In this document: in pieces, positions 6,083 through 14,176 of the stretch
How the letters are laid out: every line of letters begins with the position of its first letter
How positions within the stretch are numbered: position 1 is the stretch's first letter
Assembly: GCA_016213455.1 (NCBI GenBank)
Contig: JACRAG010000213.1
Coordinates: 1-14,421, forward strand
Reading direction: 5' to 3'
From: Anaerolineae bacterium
GTDB lineage: Bacteria > Chloroflexota > Anaerolineae > Anaerolineales > Anaerolineaceae
DNA: 14,421 bases
Notes under the pieces: generated by a model
Database searches by the model: none
What the model saw: the letters and a program-made list of their open reading frames with translations, nothing else
Told to the model about the DNA's origin: nothing
Translations under genes and position numbers: made by a program

Positions 6083-8919
6083 GGAACAGGATCATGAAGT
6101 TAACTCGAATCCTTCGCGTGTGGATCGCGCTGGCTGCCGTGTTCAGCCTGATCGTGCCTTCCCACGCCTATGCGCAGACCGGCGGTGGCAACAACCATGT
6201 GTATCTGCCCGCCGTCCTCACCCCCGGCAAGCCCAACACCACCGATTGGGCGCAATTGGGTCGGGACGCCCAACGCACCAATTACACCCCGCTCACCGTA
6301 TCGCCGCCTTACTGCTACGCCTGGAAATGGAACGCCGTGCCGGTCGCTTCGCGCGCGCAGCCCGTGGTGAAAAGCGGCATCTTATTCGTCGGCGGCATGG
6401 ACGGACGCCTTTACGCCCGCGACGCCACCACCGGCGCGCCGATCTGGGATTTCCCAACCGATGGCCCCATTCGCCACTCCCCCGCCGCCACCGGCGCGAT
6501 GGTCATCACCGGATCGTTTGACGGTAACACTTACGCGCTCTACGTCAATAGCGGTTCGCCCGCCTGGATCACGTACACCGGTTCCAGCGCCACCGCACCG
6601 CTCATCGACGAAGCTGCCGGCAAGGTCTATGTGGCCTCCACCAACGGCCTACTCACCGCACTCAGCCTGTCCAGCGGGTCCATCCTGTGGCAATATGACG
6701 CCGGAGAGGCCATCCTGACCTCGCCCGCGTTGTCTGTGGACGGCGGAACGGTTTATTTGGGCAGTGAAGCCATCCAGGCCATCGCGGTCAACGCCAGCAA
6801 CGGCACGCTGCGCTGGAAAACCGGCCTGCGCGGCCAATCGCTGGGCGAACGCTACCCGGTGGTGGTGGGCAACACCGTCTTCTACCGCTCACAACCTCTG
6901 GATTCATTCCATGTGTTGCTTCGCCCTTATGGCGACGACGTAATGGATCGCGCCGGCTCAATTGATCCCAATTGGGCCAATGACTGGGCCAAAGTGAAAC
7001 CGCAAATCACCAGTCATCTTTCTGCCAACCCAGATCAGCAAACCTTCTTCGCCCTGGATGCAGCTAACGGCGCCAGCCGCGGCACGGCTCCGGTGCTCTA
7101 CACCTACGGTTCCAATGACATCCCCAACGTGCCGGTGTATGACGGCACGAACCTGTTCCTGACCTACCGCGCCCGCCACGGCATCCAGACCGACTCAGGC
7201 CGGGTGCACGTGGCCACAAAATATGATGCCGAGTTGGGGCGCATGAACCTCTCCACCCTGGACATCACCGGTCTGACCGCCGGTTCGCTGGATGTCCCCA
7301 TTTTTGGTGGACCGGCATGGCGCATGACCTCCGACGAAGCTTCTTTCCTCACCAAAGGCGGTGACATCCTGTGGATGGACAGTTGGGAACGCCTGGGTGG
7401 GCTGAACGTGGTAACCGGCGTCAACGGGCACGCCGGCAACGTCTCCAATCTGTGGCCGGAATGCTACTCCGCCGACAACAAATGCGGTCCCGAAGGCCCG
7501 CGCCCCTTCTACCCGCTCTCGGGCAGCGGCGCCGGTTATCCCTTCCCCGGCCCGCGCGCCACGGAAGGCCATGCCCGTGCGGGAGTGGTTATCGCCAATG
7601 ATATGGTGTACTGGAAAGTGGCGGATGCCGGCCTGGCAGCCTTCAAACATTCCAGCACCACCTGCGGCGCCGCGACCGTCTGGCAGGATTCAGGCGGCTC
7701 ACTCGTCCCGGCTTCCCTGCAGGCTTCGGTACCCCCGGCGCTGGATGCTGCGCCAGCCTTAAGCAGCTATCTCAACAACGACCGCAGTGCGGCAGTGGCA
7801 ATCACGCCGCAAAATCAGGACCTGGTGGACCGCCTGCGCGGCGAAGTACGCGCGCTGCTCACCCGGGCCAATGGCAATCACCTGCTGCCTTTCTACCTCA
7901 ATCGCGGCTTTTCCGAACAGGATGTCTGGCCCTATAATTCCGGCTCCACATCTACCGATATCAATGGGCTGACCAATCCGGCCAAAGTTTTATACGCCTT
8001 TCATGAAACACACGGCAATGTGGTCTGGCACGACCCCGGCGAGTTGTTGATGAGCCTGGCCATGGCCTATCCTTACCTGGACAATACGTTGAAAACGGAC
8101 GTGCGCGCGTACGTTAGCGCGGAATGGGGTCGCTATTCGCCCATCGGGGACCTGCCGTATGCCAATCCGTCTCCGTGGTTGGTGAACGGCGTTGCCCGGG
8201 AAAATTACAATGTACCCTTCCGAAACTCGTTGAACAACTGGCCGTCGACCAAAGCCAACCTCAACTCCATTTACGCCCTGTGGCTGTGGTCGCGCAACAC
8301 CGGCGACTACACCTGGGCGCGCAACAACTGGAATTCGGTCGCCAGCCTGTATAACAACCGCAAGAACAACATCCGCTACTACGCCGACCTAGGCGGCATC
8401 ATCGGCTATTACCGCCTGGCGCGCGACCTGAACAACAGCACGCCGGACGGCAAGTACACCACCGCCATGAATGACGCCACAAGCGTGCTCAACAGCGCCA
8501 TGACCAATGGGCTGAATTTCACCACCTTCAAAGATCGCGCCCGCGATGACGACCGTGAACCTCGCGGTATGAGCAAGGGCTGGTCGGCGCCGGTCTTTTA
8601 CGGCATCGGCCCTGAAGTCGGGCTGTACCTGCGCGAGCAGTTCAACGGCGCGGCGACCAATCACCTGCTGGACCTGGAACGCGTGGATAACGTGAAACAG
8701 GTCGGCATGGCCTGGTGGTACCTGACCCGCGCCGGCGAACACGCCGAGGAAGGCGAGACCTCCTACCTGCATCCTCTATCAGGCTGGTCGCACTTCATGG
8801 CGCACGCCTATATCGTCGGCAACAGCCAGGCCGAGTTGCGCCGCTGGCTGGACCGTCCCTGGACGGAAGGCGATCTGTATTCCATCCAGAAAATCGTCGC
8901 CGTCATCCAGGCCCCGTAA
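6079..8919 (+). CDS. Secreted PQQ-type beta-propeller protein fused to an alpha-helical toroid-like domain
   Basis: This is a 946-residue protein with a signal peptide (hydrophobic 14-26, cleavage probably after AYA at 32). Residues about 50-530 show PQQ/WD-like blades: GILFVGGMDGRLYARDATTGAPIWDF, GSFDGNTYALYVNSGSPAW, KVYVASTNGLLTALSLSSGSILWQY, TVYLGSEAIQAIAVNASNGTLRW. A cysteine pair at about 462 and 469 may form a disulfide. Residues about 562-946 change to aromatic- and helix-rich sequence resembling (alpha/alpha) barrels of the six-hairpin type (LNSIYALWLWSRNTGDYTWARNNW, GGIIGYYRLARDL, GMAWWYLTRAGEHAEEG), but I cannot assign a glycoside hydrolase or lyase family. Start: ATG 6079 has GGGGAAA upstream and overlaps the previous stop by four bases (ATGA); ATG 6094 with AGGAACAGG before it is also possible and removes five residues. 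Function unknown; glycan recognition or degradation outside the cell is a guess. Confidence 0.86.
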   Translation: MRNRIMKLTRILRVWIALAAVFSLIVPSHAYAQTGGGNNHVYLPAVLTPGKPNTTDWAQLGRDAQRTNYTPLTVSPPYCYAWKWNAVPVASRAQPVVKSGILFVGGMDGRLYARDATTGAPIWDFPTDGPIRHSPAATGAMVITGSFDGNTYALYVNSGSPAWITYTGSSATAPLIDEAAGKVYVASTNGLLTALSLSSGSILWQYDAGEAILTSPALSVDGGTVYLGSEAIQAIAVNASNGTLRWKTGLRGQSLGERYPVVVGNTVFYRSQPLDSFHVLLRPYGDDVMDRAGSIDPNWANDWAKVKPQITSHLSANPDQQTFFALDAANGASRGTAPVLYTYGSNDIPNVPVYDGTNLFLTYRARHGIQTDSGRVHVATKYDAELGRMNLSTLDITGLTAGSLDVPIFGGPAWRMTSDEASFLTKGGDILWMDSWERLGGLNVVTGVNGHAGNVSNLWPECYSADNKCGPEGPRPFYPLSGSGAGYPFPGPRATEGHARAGVVIANDMVYWKVADAGLAAFKHSSTTCGAATVWQDSGGSLVPASLQASVPPALDAAPALSSYLNNDRSAAVAITPQNQDLVDRLRGEVRALLTRANGNHLLPFYLNRGFSEQDVWPYNSGSTSTDINGLTNPAKVLYAFHETHGNVVWHDPGELLMSLAMAYPYLDNTLKTDVRAYVSAEWGRYSPIGDLPYANPSPWLVNGVARENYNVPFRNSLNNWPSTKANLNSIYALWLWSRNTGDYTWARNNWNSVASLYNNRKNNIRYYADLGGIIGYYRLARDLNNSTPDGKYTTAMNDATSVLNSAMTNGLNFTTFKDRARDDDREPRGMSKGWSAPVFYGIGPEVGLYLREQFNGAATNHLLDLERVDNVKQVGMAWWYLTRAGEHAEEGETSYLHPLSGWSHFMAHAYIVGNSQAELRRWLDRPWTEGDLYSIQKIVAVIQAP

Positions 8920-8938
8920 AATCACCTGTTCCAAATCG

Positions 8939-8966
8939 AACGCGCCGCAGCTGCGGCGCGTTTTGA
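8939..8966 (+). terminator. Intrinsic terminator after the secreted pair
   Basis: A perfect palindrome, AACGCGCCGCAG then CTGCGGCGCGTT (8939-8962), makes a very stable GC-rich hairpin running into TTTTGATT. It lies 20 bases after the stop of the propeller gene and between convergent genes, so it may also limit leftward read-through, though the T run favours the plus strand. Confidence 0.75.
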
Positions 8967-9003
8967 TTCCAGTTGAATTCCAATGGCTCGATGCAAAACA
9001 GCG

Positions 9004-10209
9004 TTAAAGCACCGCTTCAATTTGTTGAATCGCTGTGCACACGCCATCTTCAACGCGGATGGCTGCGCCCAGTTCAGCCGCCCTGGCCCGCATGGCTTCA
9101 TCGCAGATCATCTGGTCCAGCGCAGCTGCCAGGTTCAGCACCGCCAGTTTGGACCGCCCGATCGGCTGCGGACCCACACCCAATTCGGCCAATTTTGCGC
9201 CCCAGATGAATTGGTCGATGATATGCGGAATGGCCATGCCGGGGATGCCCGCGCGCAGCCCGGCTGACGTGGTGCCGAACCCGCCATGATGCACAATCGC
9301 CGCACTGCGCTGCAGCAACCAGTCATGGGGAATGGAACCGGCATGAAAGACAGTTGCCGGCAGTGCCAGACGTCGCATGGGTTCATCCCAACCCTGGATG
9401 ACCGCTCGCACCCCCGCCTGCTGCACCGCCGCCAGCGTGATCTGCGCCGCTTCCATTGCATCTTCCCCGCTCAATGCCATCGCGCCCAGTGAGATGACCA
9501 CCGGCGGGTCACCCGCCTGCAAAAAATCCTGTAATTCTGCCGGCGGAAGCCATTCCCCCGGAGCAGGGGCAAACCAATAGCCGGTCATGCGGTGACGCGG
9601 TTCCCAGCGCGGATCCGGCGCAATCACCCGTGGGCTGAGTGGAATTAGATTGAGCTTCGGTGAGGTGATCCCGGTTGGTCCCATCGGCCCGACGCCGGCG
9701 CGTTTGCGGATCTGGTCCAGCGGGCGGGTCATCACCAGCCCCATGCCGGCCCCGGCAATTTTCATCAACACGCGCTGAGGCCAGGACTGCCCTTGTGGAT
9801 CAGCCGGGATGGCCTGCGGCATCAATGTCACGCTCACCGTGGGCAGGTTGAGCTGGTCCGCCTCCACACTGCCTGCCGCGGTGTGGGAGACCACCACCAC
9901 ATCTGTCTGCCGGCACAGCGCCAGCAGGTCAGGGTGGGCCTGTTCCAGCATATTGAATGAAAATTTCATTACCCGCAGAAAACCCACCACCCAATTGGGC
10001 GATTTGCCGCGGATCAACGCCGTTTCATAACCAATGTCAATATCCGGACCGATGGGCGCAAAGGTCACGCCATATTGTTCCACCAACCTCCGCATGGCTG
10101 GATGGGTGGCAACCACAGGCTGATGGCCCGCAGCCTGCAAACCCAACGCCAGCGCAAGGTACGGCTGCAAATCACCGCGGGTTCCGATGGTTGGAATGAG
10201 AAATTTCAT
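9004..10209 (-). CDS. UGT-type (GT1/GT28-like) glycosyltransferase, sterol-glucosyltransferase-like
   Basis: This 401-residue soluble protein has a two-Rossmann GT-B layout. The N-terminal acceptor half begins MKFLIPTIGTRGDLQPYLALALGLQAAGHQ, the classic start of sterol/macrolide UGTs. The C-terminal donor half holds VVISLGAM near 236 (start of the nucleotide-sugar domain) and the signature HAGSIPHDWLLQRSAAIVHHGGFGTTSAGLRAGIP at about 289-323, followed by PHIIDQFIWG, whose DQ (332-333) normally contacts the donor sugar. It should transfer a sugar from UDP- or dTDP-sugar to a lipid, sterol-like or small hydrophobic acceptor. The start at 10209 has only a weak AGG upstream; a TATAAG at 10270-10265 could be a -10 but has no matching -35. 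Divergent from the fucosidase with about 155 bases between. Confidence 0.9.
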   Translation of the reverse strand: MKFLIPTIGTRGDLQPYLALALGLQAAGHQPVVATHPAMRRLVEQYGVTFAPIGPDIDIGYETALIRGKSPNWVVGFLRVMKFSFNMLEQAHPDLLALCRQTDVVVVSHTAAGSVEADQLNLPTVSVTLMPQAIPADPQGQSWPQRVLMKIAGAGMGLVMTRPLDQIRKRAGVGPMGPTGITSPKLNLIPLSPRVIAPDPRWEPRHRMTGYWFAPAPGEWLPPAELQDFLQAGDPPVVISLGAMALSGEDAMEAAQITLAAVQQAGVRAVIQGWDEPMRRLALPATVFHAGSIPHDWLLQRSAAIVHHGGFGTTSAGLRAGIPGMAIPHIIDQFIWGAKLAELGVGPQPIGRSKLAVLNLAAALDQMICDEAMRARAAELGAAIRVEDGVCTAIQQIEAVL

Positions 10210-10318
10210 AGAAGCCTGTTGATCAAAAGGAAAAAAGAATGGAGTTAGTTTACCCTGAAATGCGCTTATACCCCTTATCTTTTCACCATACAGGAATGAG
10301 CTGTACGGAAATCAGTAA

Positions 10319-10327
10319 TGGTATGAT
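10319..10327 (+). promoter_or_regulatory. Possible extended -10 promoter of the fucosidase gene
   Basis: TGG directly followed by TATGAT (10322-10327) fits an extended -10 (TGnTATAAT). No good -35 is found at 16-18 bases, which is tolerated by extended -10 promoters. The predicted start near 10334 would give a leader of about 30 bases. Confidence 0.35.
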
Positions 10328-10364
10328 TAGCTGACCAAACCCACTCACCTACCGGGAAAAATCC

Positions 10365-11723
10365 ATGTCCAATCCCACCACACCCAACCTGCCTGTGCCC
10401 AGCCCGCGCCAGTTGAACTGGCACAGCCTGGAGCTGTACGGCTTCGTGCACTTTACCGTCAACACCTTCACCGACAAGGAATGGGGTTACGGCGACGAGT
10501 CACCCGCCGTGTTCAACCCGACCGCATTTGATGCCGATCAGATCGTCTCCACCGCCCGAGACGGCGGGCTGAAAGGCCTGATCCTGACCTGCAAGCATCA
10601 CGACGGTTTCTGCCTGTGGCCCTCAGCCTACACCGAACACTCAATCAAGCACAGTCCCTGGCGCGGCGGCAAAGGCGACATGGTCGCCGAGTTTTCGGCA
10701 GCCTGCGCGCGCCACGGGCTGAAGTTCGGGGTGTATCTGTCGCCCTGGGACCGCAACCACCCGGCCTATGGCAGCCCAGCATACATCGCCTATTACCGCA
10801 ACCAGCTACGCGAACTGCTCACCGGCTACGGCCCGCTGTTTGAAATCTGGTTTGACGGCGCCAACGGCGGAGACGGGTACTACGGCGGCGCGCGTGAAGA
10901 CCGCCGCATCGACAAGCTCAACTACTATGATTGGGAACCCACCTGGCAGATGGTGCGCGAACTGCAGCCGGACGCCTGCATCTTCTCCGATGTCGGCCCG
11001 GATATCCGCTGGGTGGGCAATGAAAACGGCATCGCCGGAGATCCCTGCTGGGCCACCCTCAACCCGGCAGGCCTCGGCCCGGGCATGGAAAACCCGGCGC
11101 TCAACAACGGCGAACGCGCCGGCGCGCAGTGGCTGCCCGCCGAGTGCGACGTCTCCATTCGCCCGGGCTGGTTTTACCACGCCACTGAAGATCACCAGGT
11201 GAAGACCCCCGACCAGCTGGTGGACCTGTACTACCAATCCGTCGGGCGCGGCGCATCTTTTCTGATCAACCTGCCCCCCGACCGGCGCGGACTGGTCCAC
11301 GAGGCCGACGCGGCTTCTCTGCGTGAATTTTCCGCGCGCATTCAGCGCACTTTCCAAACCGACCTGGCCCGCACTGCCCTGGCAGACTGCGCCGGTGAGA
11401 ACGCCGCAGCCGTCTGCGACGGCGATGCCCGCACCTGGTTTGACCTGCCCCAAAGGCAGGGGGAGATCACCCTGAGCTTTGCCTCCCCGGTTGAACTGGA
11501 CGTGGTCAGCCTGCGTGAGCACCTGCCGTCCGGTCAGCGCATCGACGCCTTCGCCCTGGACGCCTGGTTGGAAGGCGGTTGGGTTGAACAGGCAGCCGCC
11601 ACATCCGTGGGCAGCCGGCGGCTGCTGCGCCTGCCCGCCATCCGTACCACACGCCTGCGCCTACGGATTCTGCAGGCCGCCGCGCCCCCCGCCATTCAGG
11701 AGATTGCGGTGTACCGCAGCTGA
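10365..11723 (+). CDS. Alpha-L-fucosidase, glycoside hydrolase family 29
   Basis: This 452-residue protein has a GH29 catalytic barrel at about residues 12-330 and a C-terminal beta-sandwich (about 340-450, ending LRLRILQAAAPPAIQEIAVYRS) of the galactose-binding / F5-8 type C kind. The family signs are LELYGFVHFTVNTFTDKEWG at the start, the CKHHDGFCLWPS loop (76-87), and EIWFDGANG, where Asp164 is the expected nucleophile. It should release L-fucose from glycans or oligosaccharides with retention of configuration. There is no signal peptide, so it probably acts in the cytoplasm on imported or internal substrates. GGGAA lies about 8 bases before the ATG. It converges on the GH3 gene and shares a terminator hairpin with it. 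Acid/base residue cannot be set by eye. Confidence 0.92.
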   Translation: MSNPTTPNLPVPSPRQLNWHSLELYGFVHFTVNTFTDKEWGYGDESPAVFNPTAFDADQIVSTARDGGLKGLILTCKHHDGFCLWPSAYTEHSIKHSPWRGGKGDMVAEFSAACARHGLKFGVYLSPWDRNHPAYGSPAYIAYYRNQLRELLTGYGPLFEIWFDGANGGDGYYGGAREDRRIDKLNYYDWEPTWQMVRELQPDACIFSDVGPDIRWVGNENGIAGDPCWATLNPAGLGPGMENPALNNGERAGAQWLPAECDVSIRPGWFYHATEDHQVKTPDQLVDLYYQSVGRGASFLINLPPDRRGLVHEADAASLREFSARIQRTFQTDLARTALADCAGENAAAVCDGDARTWFDLPQRQGEITLSFASPVELDVVSLREHLPSGQRIDAFALDAWLEGGWVEQAAATSVGSRRLLRLPAIRTTRLRLRILQAAAPPAIQEIAVYRS

Positions 11724-11757
11724 TCCACCCCACCCGGATCATTTGCTTTAAATCACC

Positions 11758-11792
11758 AGGACCGGAAACCGCGCGGCTTCCGGTCCTGTTTA
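11758..11792 (+). terminator. Terminator between the convergent GH29 and GH3 genes
   Basis: AGGACCGGAA (11758-11767) and TTCCGGTCCT (11778-11787) are perfect 10-base arms around ACCGCGCGGC, which can itself fold (CCGCGCGG). GTTTATT follows on the plus strand. The T run is modest; on the minus strand it is weaker still, so the hairpin mainly ends the fucosidase mRNA. Confidence 0.65.
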
Positions 11793-11828
11793 TTGACCTC
11801 AGTGGTAATCGGCGCGCACAAAGGCAGG

Positions 11829-13907
11829 CTAGAACGTGCCGACCAGCGGTGCAGGCGTGCGCGCAGACGGTGATGAACCGCCAATGGCAATGCGCATGCG
11901 CCCAGGCGGCGCAACCCGCTGCCCCAGGTCATCCACCAGGGCAAGCTGCTCAGGACCCAACACCACCTCCACCCGACAGGACTCACCCGGAGCCAGTTCG
12001 CGGCGCTCAAAATGCACCAAACGCCAGCGCGGCGTGGGGAAGGGACAGTCCAGTGCGCCCAAATACACCTGAGCCACCTCGGCGGCGCGCAGCGTACCCG
12101 TGTTGGCGAGGGTGAAAGCCGCCCGCACCTGCAAACCGGTCTGCGTCAGCTCGAGATCGCGATAGGTAAAGTGGGTGTAGCTCAAGCCGTAGCCAAATGG
12201 GAAAACCGGTTCAGCCTCGGCGTAGCGATATGTGCGCCGCGACATGTCATAATCGTCAAATGCCGGCAGATCCGCCAGGCGGGGGAAGGAAACCGGCAGC
12301 TTGCCAGACGGCACAGCCTTGCCAAACAGCACATCGCCCAATGCGCTGCCGCCCTCCTGCCCCGGGTACCACAGGTAGAGGATGGCATCCACCAGCGGCT
12401 CGACCTCGCTGATATCCAGCGCCGACCCGGCGTTCAACACCAACACCACCTTGCCGCCAAAGGCATGCATGCGTTTTATGTAGTCCACCTGGTGAGCCGG
12501 CAGGCCAATCTCCTCCCGGTCGCCGCCCGGCGCGAGGATGGCATCGCCTTCCTCGCCTTCCAACAGCGGTGAAAGCCCGGCGCACAAGACGGTGACATCA
12601 AAGCTGACGCCCTCTCCGCCCGTCCACCCGGAAATATTGCGGATGGGCTGCGCCAGCGGGACAGCCGCGCGGTAATCGATGCGCGTATCGGGCGGAGCGG
12701 CGGCGATGATCCCCTCCAACAGGGTGACCATGCGCTCATTTTGACCGGCGTAATTGCCCAACAACGGATCCAGGCTGGCGGCGTTGGGACCCACCACAGC
12801 CATCGAGCGCGTCTGCGCGCCCAACGGCAGCAGGTTACCCTGGTTCTTCAACAGCACAATGGATTGGACAGCGGCTTCGCGCGCCAGGGCACGGTGCGCC
12901 TCACTGCCAACCACAGTCAATGGGATGCTGGCATAAGGCACCTGCTCCTGCGGGTCGAACATGCCCAATTTGAAGCGTGTGCGCAGGGTGCGGGCGAGGG
13001 ACGCATCGATTTCGGCCTCGGTGATCAGCCCACGTTGAACGGCTTCGCGCAGGTTGCCAATCACCCCGTCGCAGGCCAGGTCACAGCCGCGGCGCACCGC
13101 CAGCGCTGCCGATTCGGCCTCATCTGCGGTGACCTTGTGATTCGCATGGAAGTCGGTGATCGCCCCACAGTCCGAGACGACATGCCCTTCAAAACCCCAA
13201 TCCGTGCGCAAAATGTCGGTGAGCAGCAGCTGGCTGGCGCAGCACGGCTCGCCATACACGCGATTGTATGCACCCATGACCGACTCGACGCCCGCCTCAA
13301 CCACAAGCTTGCGAAACGCCGGCAGGTAAGTCTCGTGCAGGTCATGCGCGGAGGGAATGGCGTCATAGGTGTGCCGGCTGGATTCCGGACCGGAGTGTAC
13401 GGCGAAGTGCTTGGCGCAAGCTGAGACTTTCAGATAGCGCGGGTCATCGCCCTGCAGACCGCGCACAAATGCCGCACCCATTTCTCCGGTCAGGTGGGGG
13501 TCTTCACCCCAGGTTTCCTGCCCACGGCCCCAGCGCGGATCGCGGAAGATATTGATGTTGGGCGACCAGAAGGTCAGGCCCTGGTACCAGTCGCTGAAGC
13601 CCTTGTTGCGCAGTGCTTCGTGGTACTTGGCACGCGCCTCATCGCTGATCGCGCAAGCCACCCGTTGGATCAACGCGGGGTTCCAGGTGGCAGCCATGCC
13701 AATCGCCTGCGGAAAAACCGTGGCGCGACCATTGCGGGCCACGCCGTGCAGGCATTCATTCCAGTAGTTATACGCCGGGATGTTCAGGCGCGGGATGGCG
13801 GCTGCGGTATAGCCCATCTGGTCGATTTTTTCATCCAGAGTCAGGCGGGAGATCAGGTCGGCGACCCGCTCAGCCAGCGGAGCAGAAGGATTCAGGTAGG
13901 TATCCAT
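11829..13907 (-). CDS. Glycoside hydrolase family 3 beta-glycosidase (beta-xylosidase/beta-glucosidase type)
   Basis: This 692-residue GH3 enzyme is cytoplasmic by its lack of a signal peptide. The N-terminal barrel (about 10-330) has ECLHGVARNGRATVFPQAIGMAATWN, RDPRWGRGQETWGEDP, CAKHFAVHSGPESSRH (Lys166-His167) and HVVSDCGAITDF, with nucleophile Asp246. The alpha/beta sandwich domain (about 350-570) includes SIVLLKNQGNLLPL. A fibronectin-III-like tail (about 595-690) ends the protein, seen as AEVAQVYLGALDCP and HFERRELAPGES. The VSDCGA form and the NYWNECLHGVAR segment are closest to the beta-xylosidase branch, but arabinosidase or glucosidase activity is possible. Start: ATG 13907 with CCAGGTGA upstream; an ATG at 13988 would add 27 residues from inside a leader hairpin. 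It likely works with the GH29 enzyme on mixed glycans. Confidence 0.93.
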   Translation of the reverse strand: MDTYLNPSAPLAERVADLISRLTLDEKIDQMGYTAAAIPRLNIPAYNYWNECLHGVARNGRATVFPQAIGMAATWNPALIQRVACAISDEARAKYHEALRNKGFSDWYQGLTFWSPNINIFRDPRWGRGQETWGEDPHLTGEMGAAFVRGLQGDDPRYLKVSACAKHFAVHSGPESSRHTYDAIPSAHDLHETYLPAFRKLVVEAGVESVMGAYNRVYGEPCCASQLLLTDILRTDWGFEGHVVSDCGAITDFHANHKVTADEAESAALAVRRGCDLACDGVIGNLREAVQRGLITEAEIDASLARTLRTRFKLGMFDPQEQVPYASIPLTVVGSEAHRALAREAAVQSIVLLKNQGNLLPLGAQTRSMAVVGPNAASLDPLLGNYAGQNERMVTLLEGIIAAAPPDTRIDYRAAVPLAQPIRNISGWTGGEGVSFDVTVLCAGLSPLLEGEEGDAILAPGGDREEIGLPAHQVDYIKRMHAFGGKVVLVLNAGSALDISEVEPLVDAILYLWYPGQEGGSALGDVLFGKAVPSGKLPVSFPRLADLPAFDDYDMSRRTYRYAEAEPVFPFGYGLSYTHFTYRDLELTQTGLQVRAAFTLANTGTLRAAEVAQVYLGALDCPFPTPRWRLVHFERRELAPGESCRVEVVLGPEQLALVDDLGQRVAPPGRMRIAIGGSSPSARTPAPLVGTF

Positions 13908-13962
13908 GGTTTCACCTGGAAAGCAGAAGAAAAATAAAAGGACATACAGAGTAGTCAAACAT

Positions 13963-14005
13963 CGCAAGGCGTCCCCCGACTGACCCATTCGTGGGGGACC
14001 CTGCG
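13963..14005 (-). repeat. Long bulged hairpin in the GH3 leader
   Basis: Arms at 13963-13977 and 13993-14005 pair as CGCA/TGCG, GG/CC and GTCCCCC/GGGGGAC, with two single-base bulges (13967 and 13970): 13 base pairs around a 15-base loop. It lies about 55 bases before the GH3 start, with no following T tract at the proper place, so it is a leader structure or protein site rather than a terminator. Confidence 0.5.
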
Positions 14006-14062
14006 CTTTGAGCCACCACCAAGTTTACCCAGATTTGCCCAAAAAGGCGATGCATGTCGTGA

Positions 14063-14090
14063 TTGTGGCAGGTTTTTGGCTTGTTATAAT
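14063..14090 (+). promoter_or_regulatory. Promoter of the right-edge membrane protein gene
   Basis: A perfect TATAAT (14085-14090) has TTGTGG (14063-14068) 16 bases upstream. The predicted start near 14097 gives a leader of about 80 bases, in which GCGGG/CCCGC (14144-14148 and 14156-14160) can form a small hairpin. Confidence 0.5.
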
Positions 14091-14112
14091 GCAAGGAGAA
14101 TTAATCCATCAA
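14083..14112 (-). promoter_or_regulatory. Promoter of the GH3 gene, overlapping the divergent promoter
   Basis: On the minus strand TTGATG (14112-14107), an 18-base spacer and TATAAC (14088-14083). The -10 shares the self-complementary TTATAA with the plus-strand -10, so the two promoters occupy the same helix. The predicted start near 14076 gives a leader of about 170 bases holding the bulged hairpin. Confidence 0.4.
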
Positions 14113-14176
14113 CCGCACCATCACACCTTACTCGTAGATTACCGCGGGACCATAACCCGCCGATAAGAGAGCGTCT

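Noticed and set aside
6079..7700. Classical PQQ-dependent alcohol dehydrogenase
   Set aside because: The blades are PQQ-like, but the calcium/PQQ-binding residues and the adjacent-cysteine disulfide of the dehydrogenases are not apparent, and the C-terminal helical domain does not belong to that family.
10806..11522. A 238-codon open frame on the minus strand inside the fucosidase
   Set aside because: Antisense shadow of a GC-rich gene; no ribosome binding site or domain.
13908..13988. N-terminal extension of the GH3 protein from ATG 13988 with a hydrophobic LTTLYVLLFFFCF stretch, resembling a signal peptide
   Set aside because: The ATG at 13988 is inside a hairpin loop with no ribosome binding site, whereas ATG 13907 has AGGTGA correctly placed and matches the usual GH3 start. 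The hydrophobic run comes from T-rich leader sequence.
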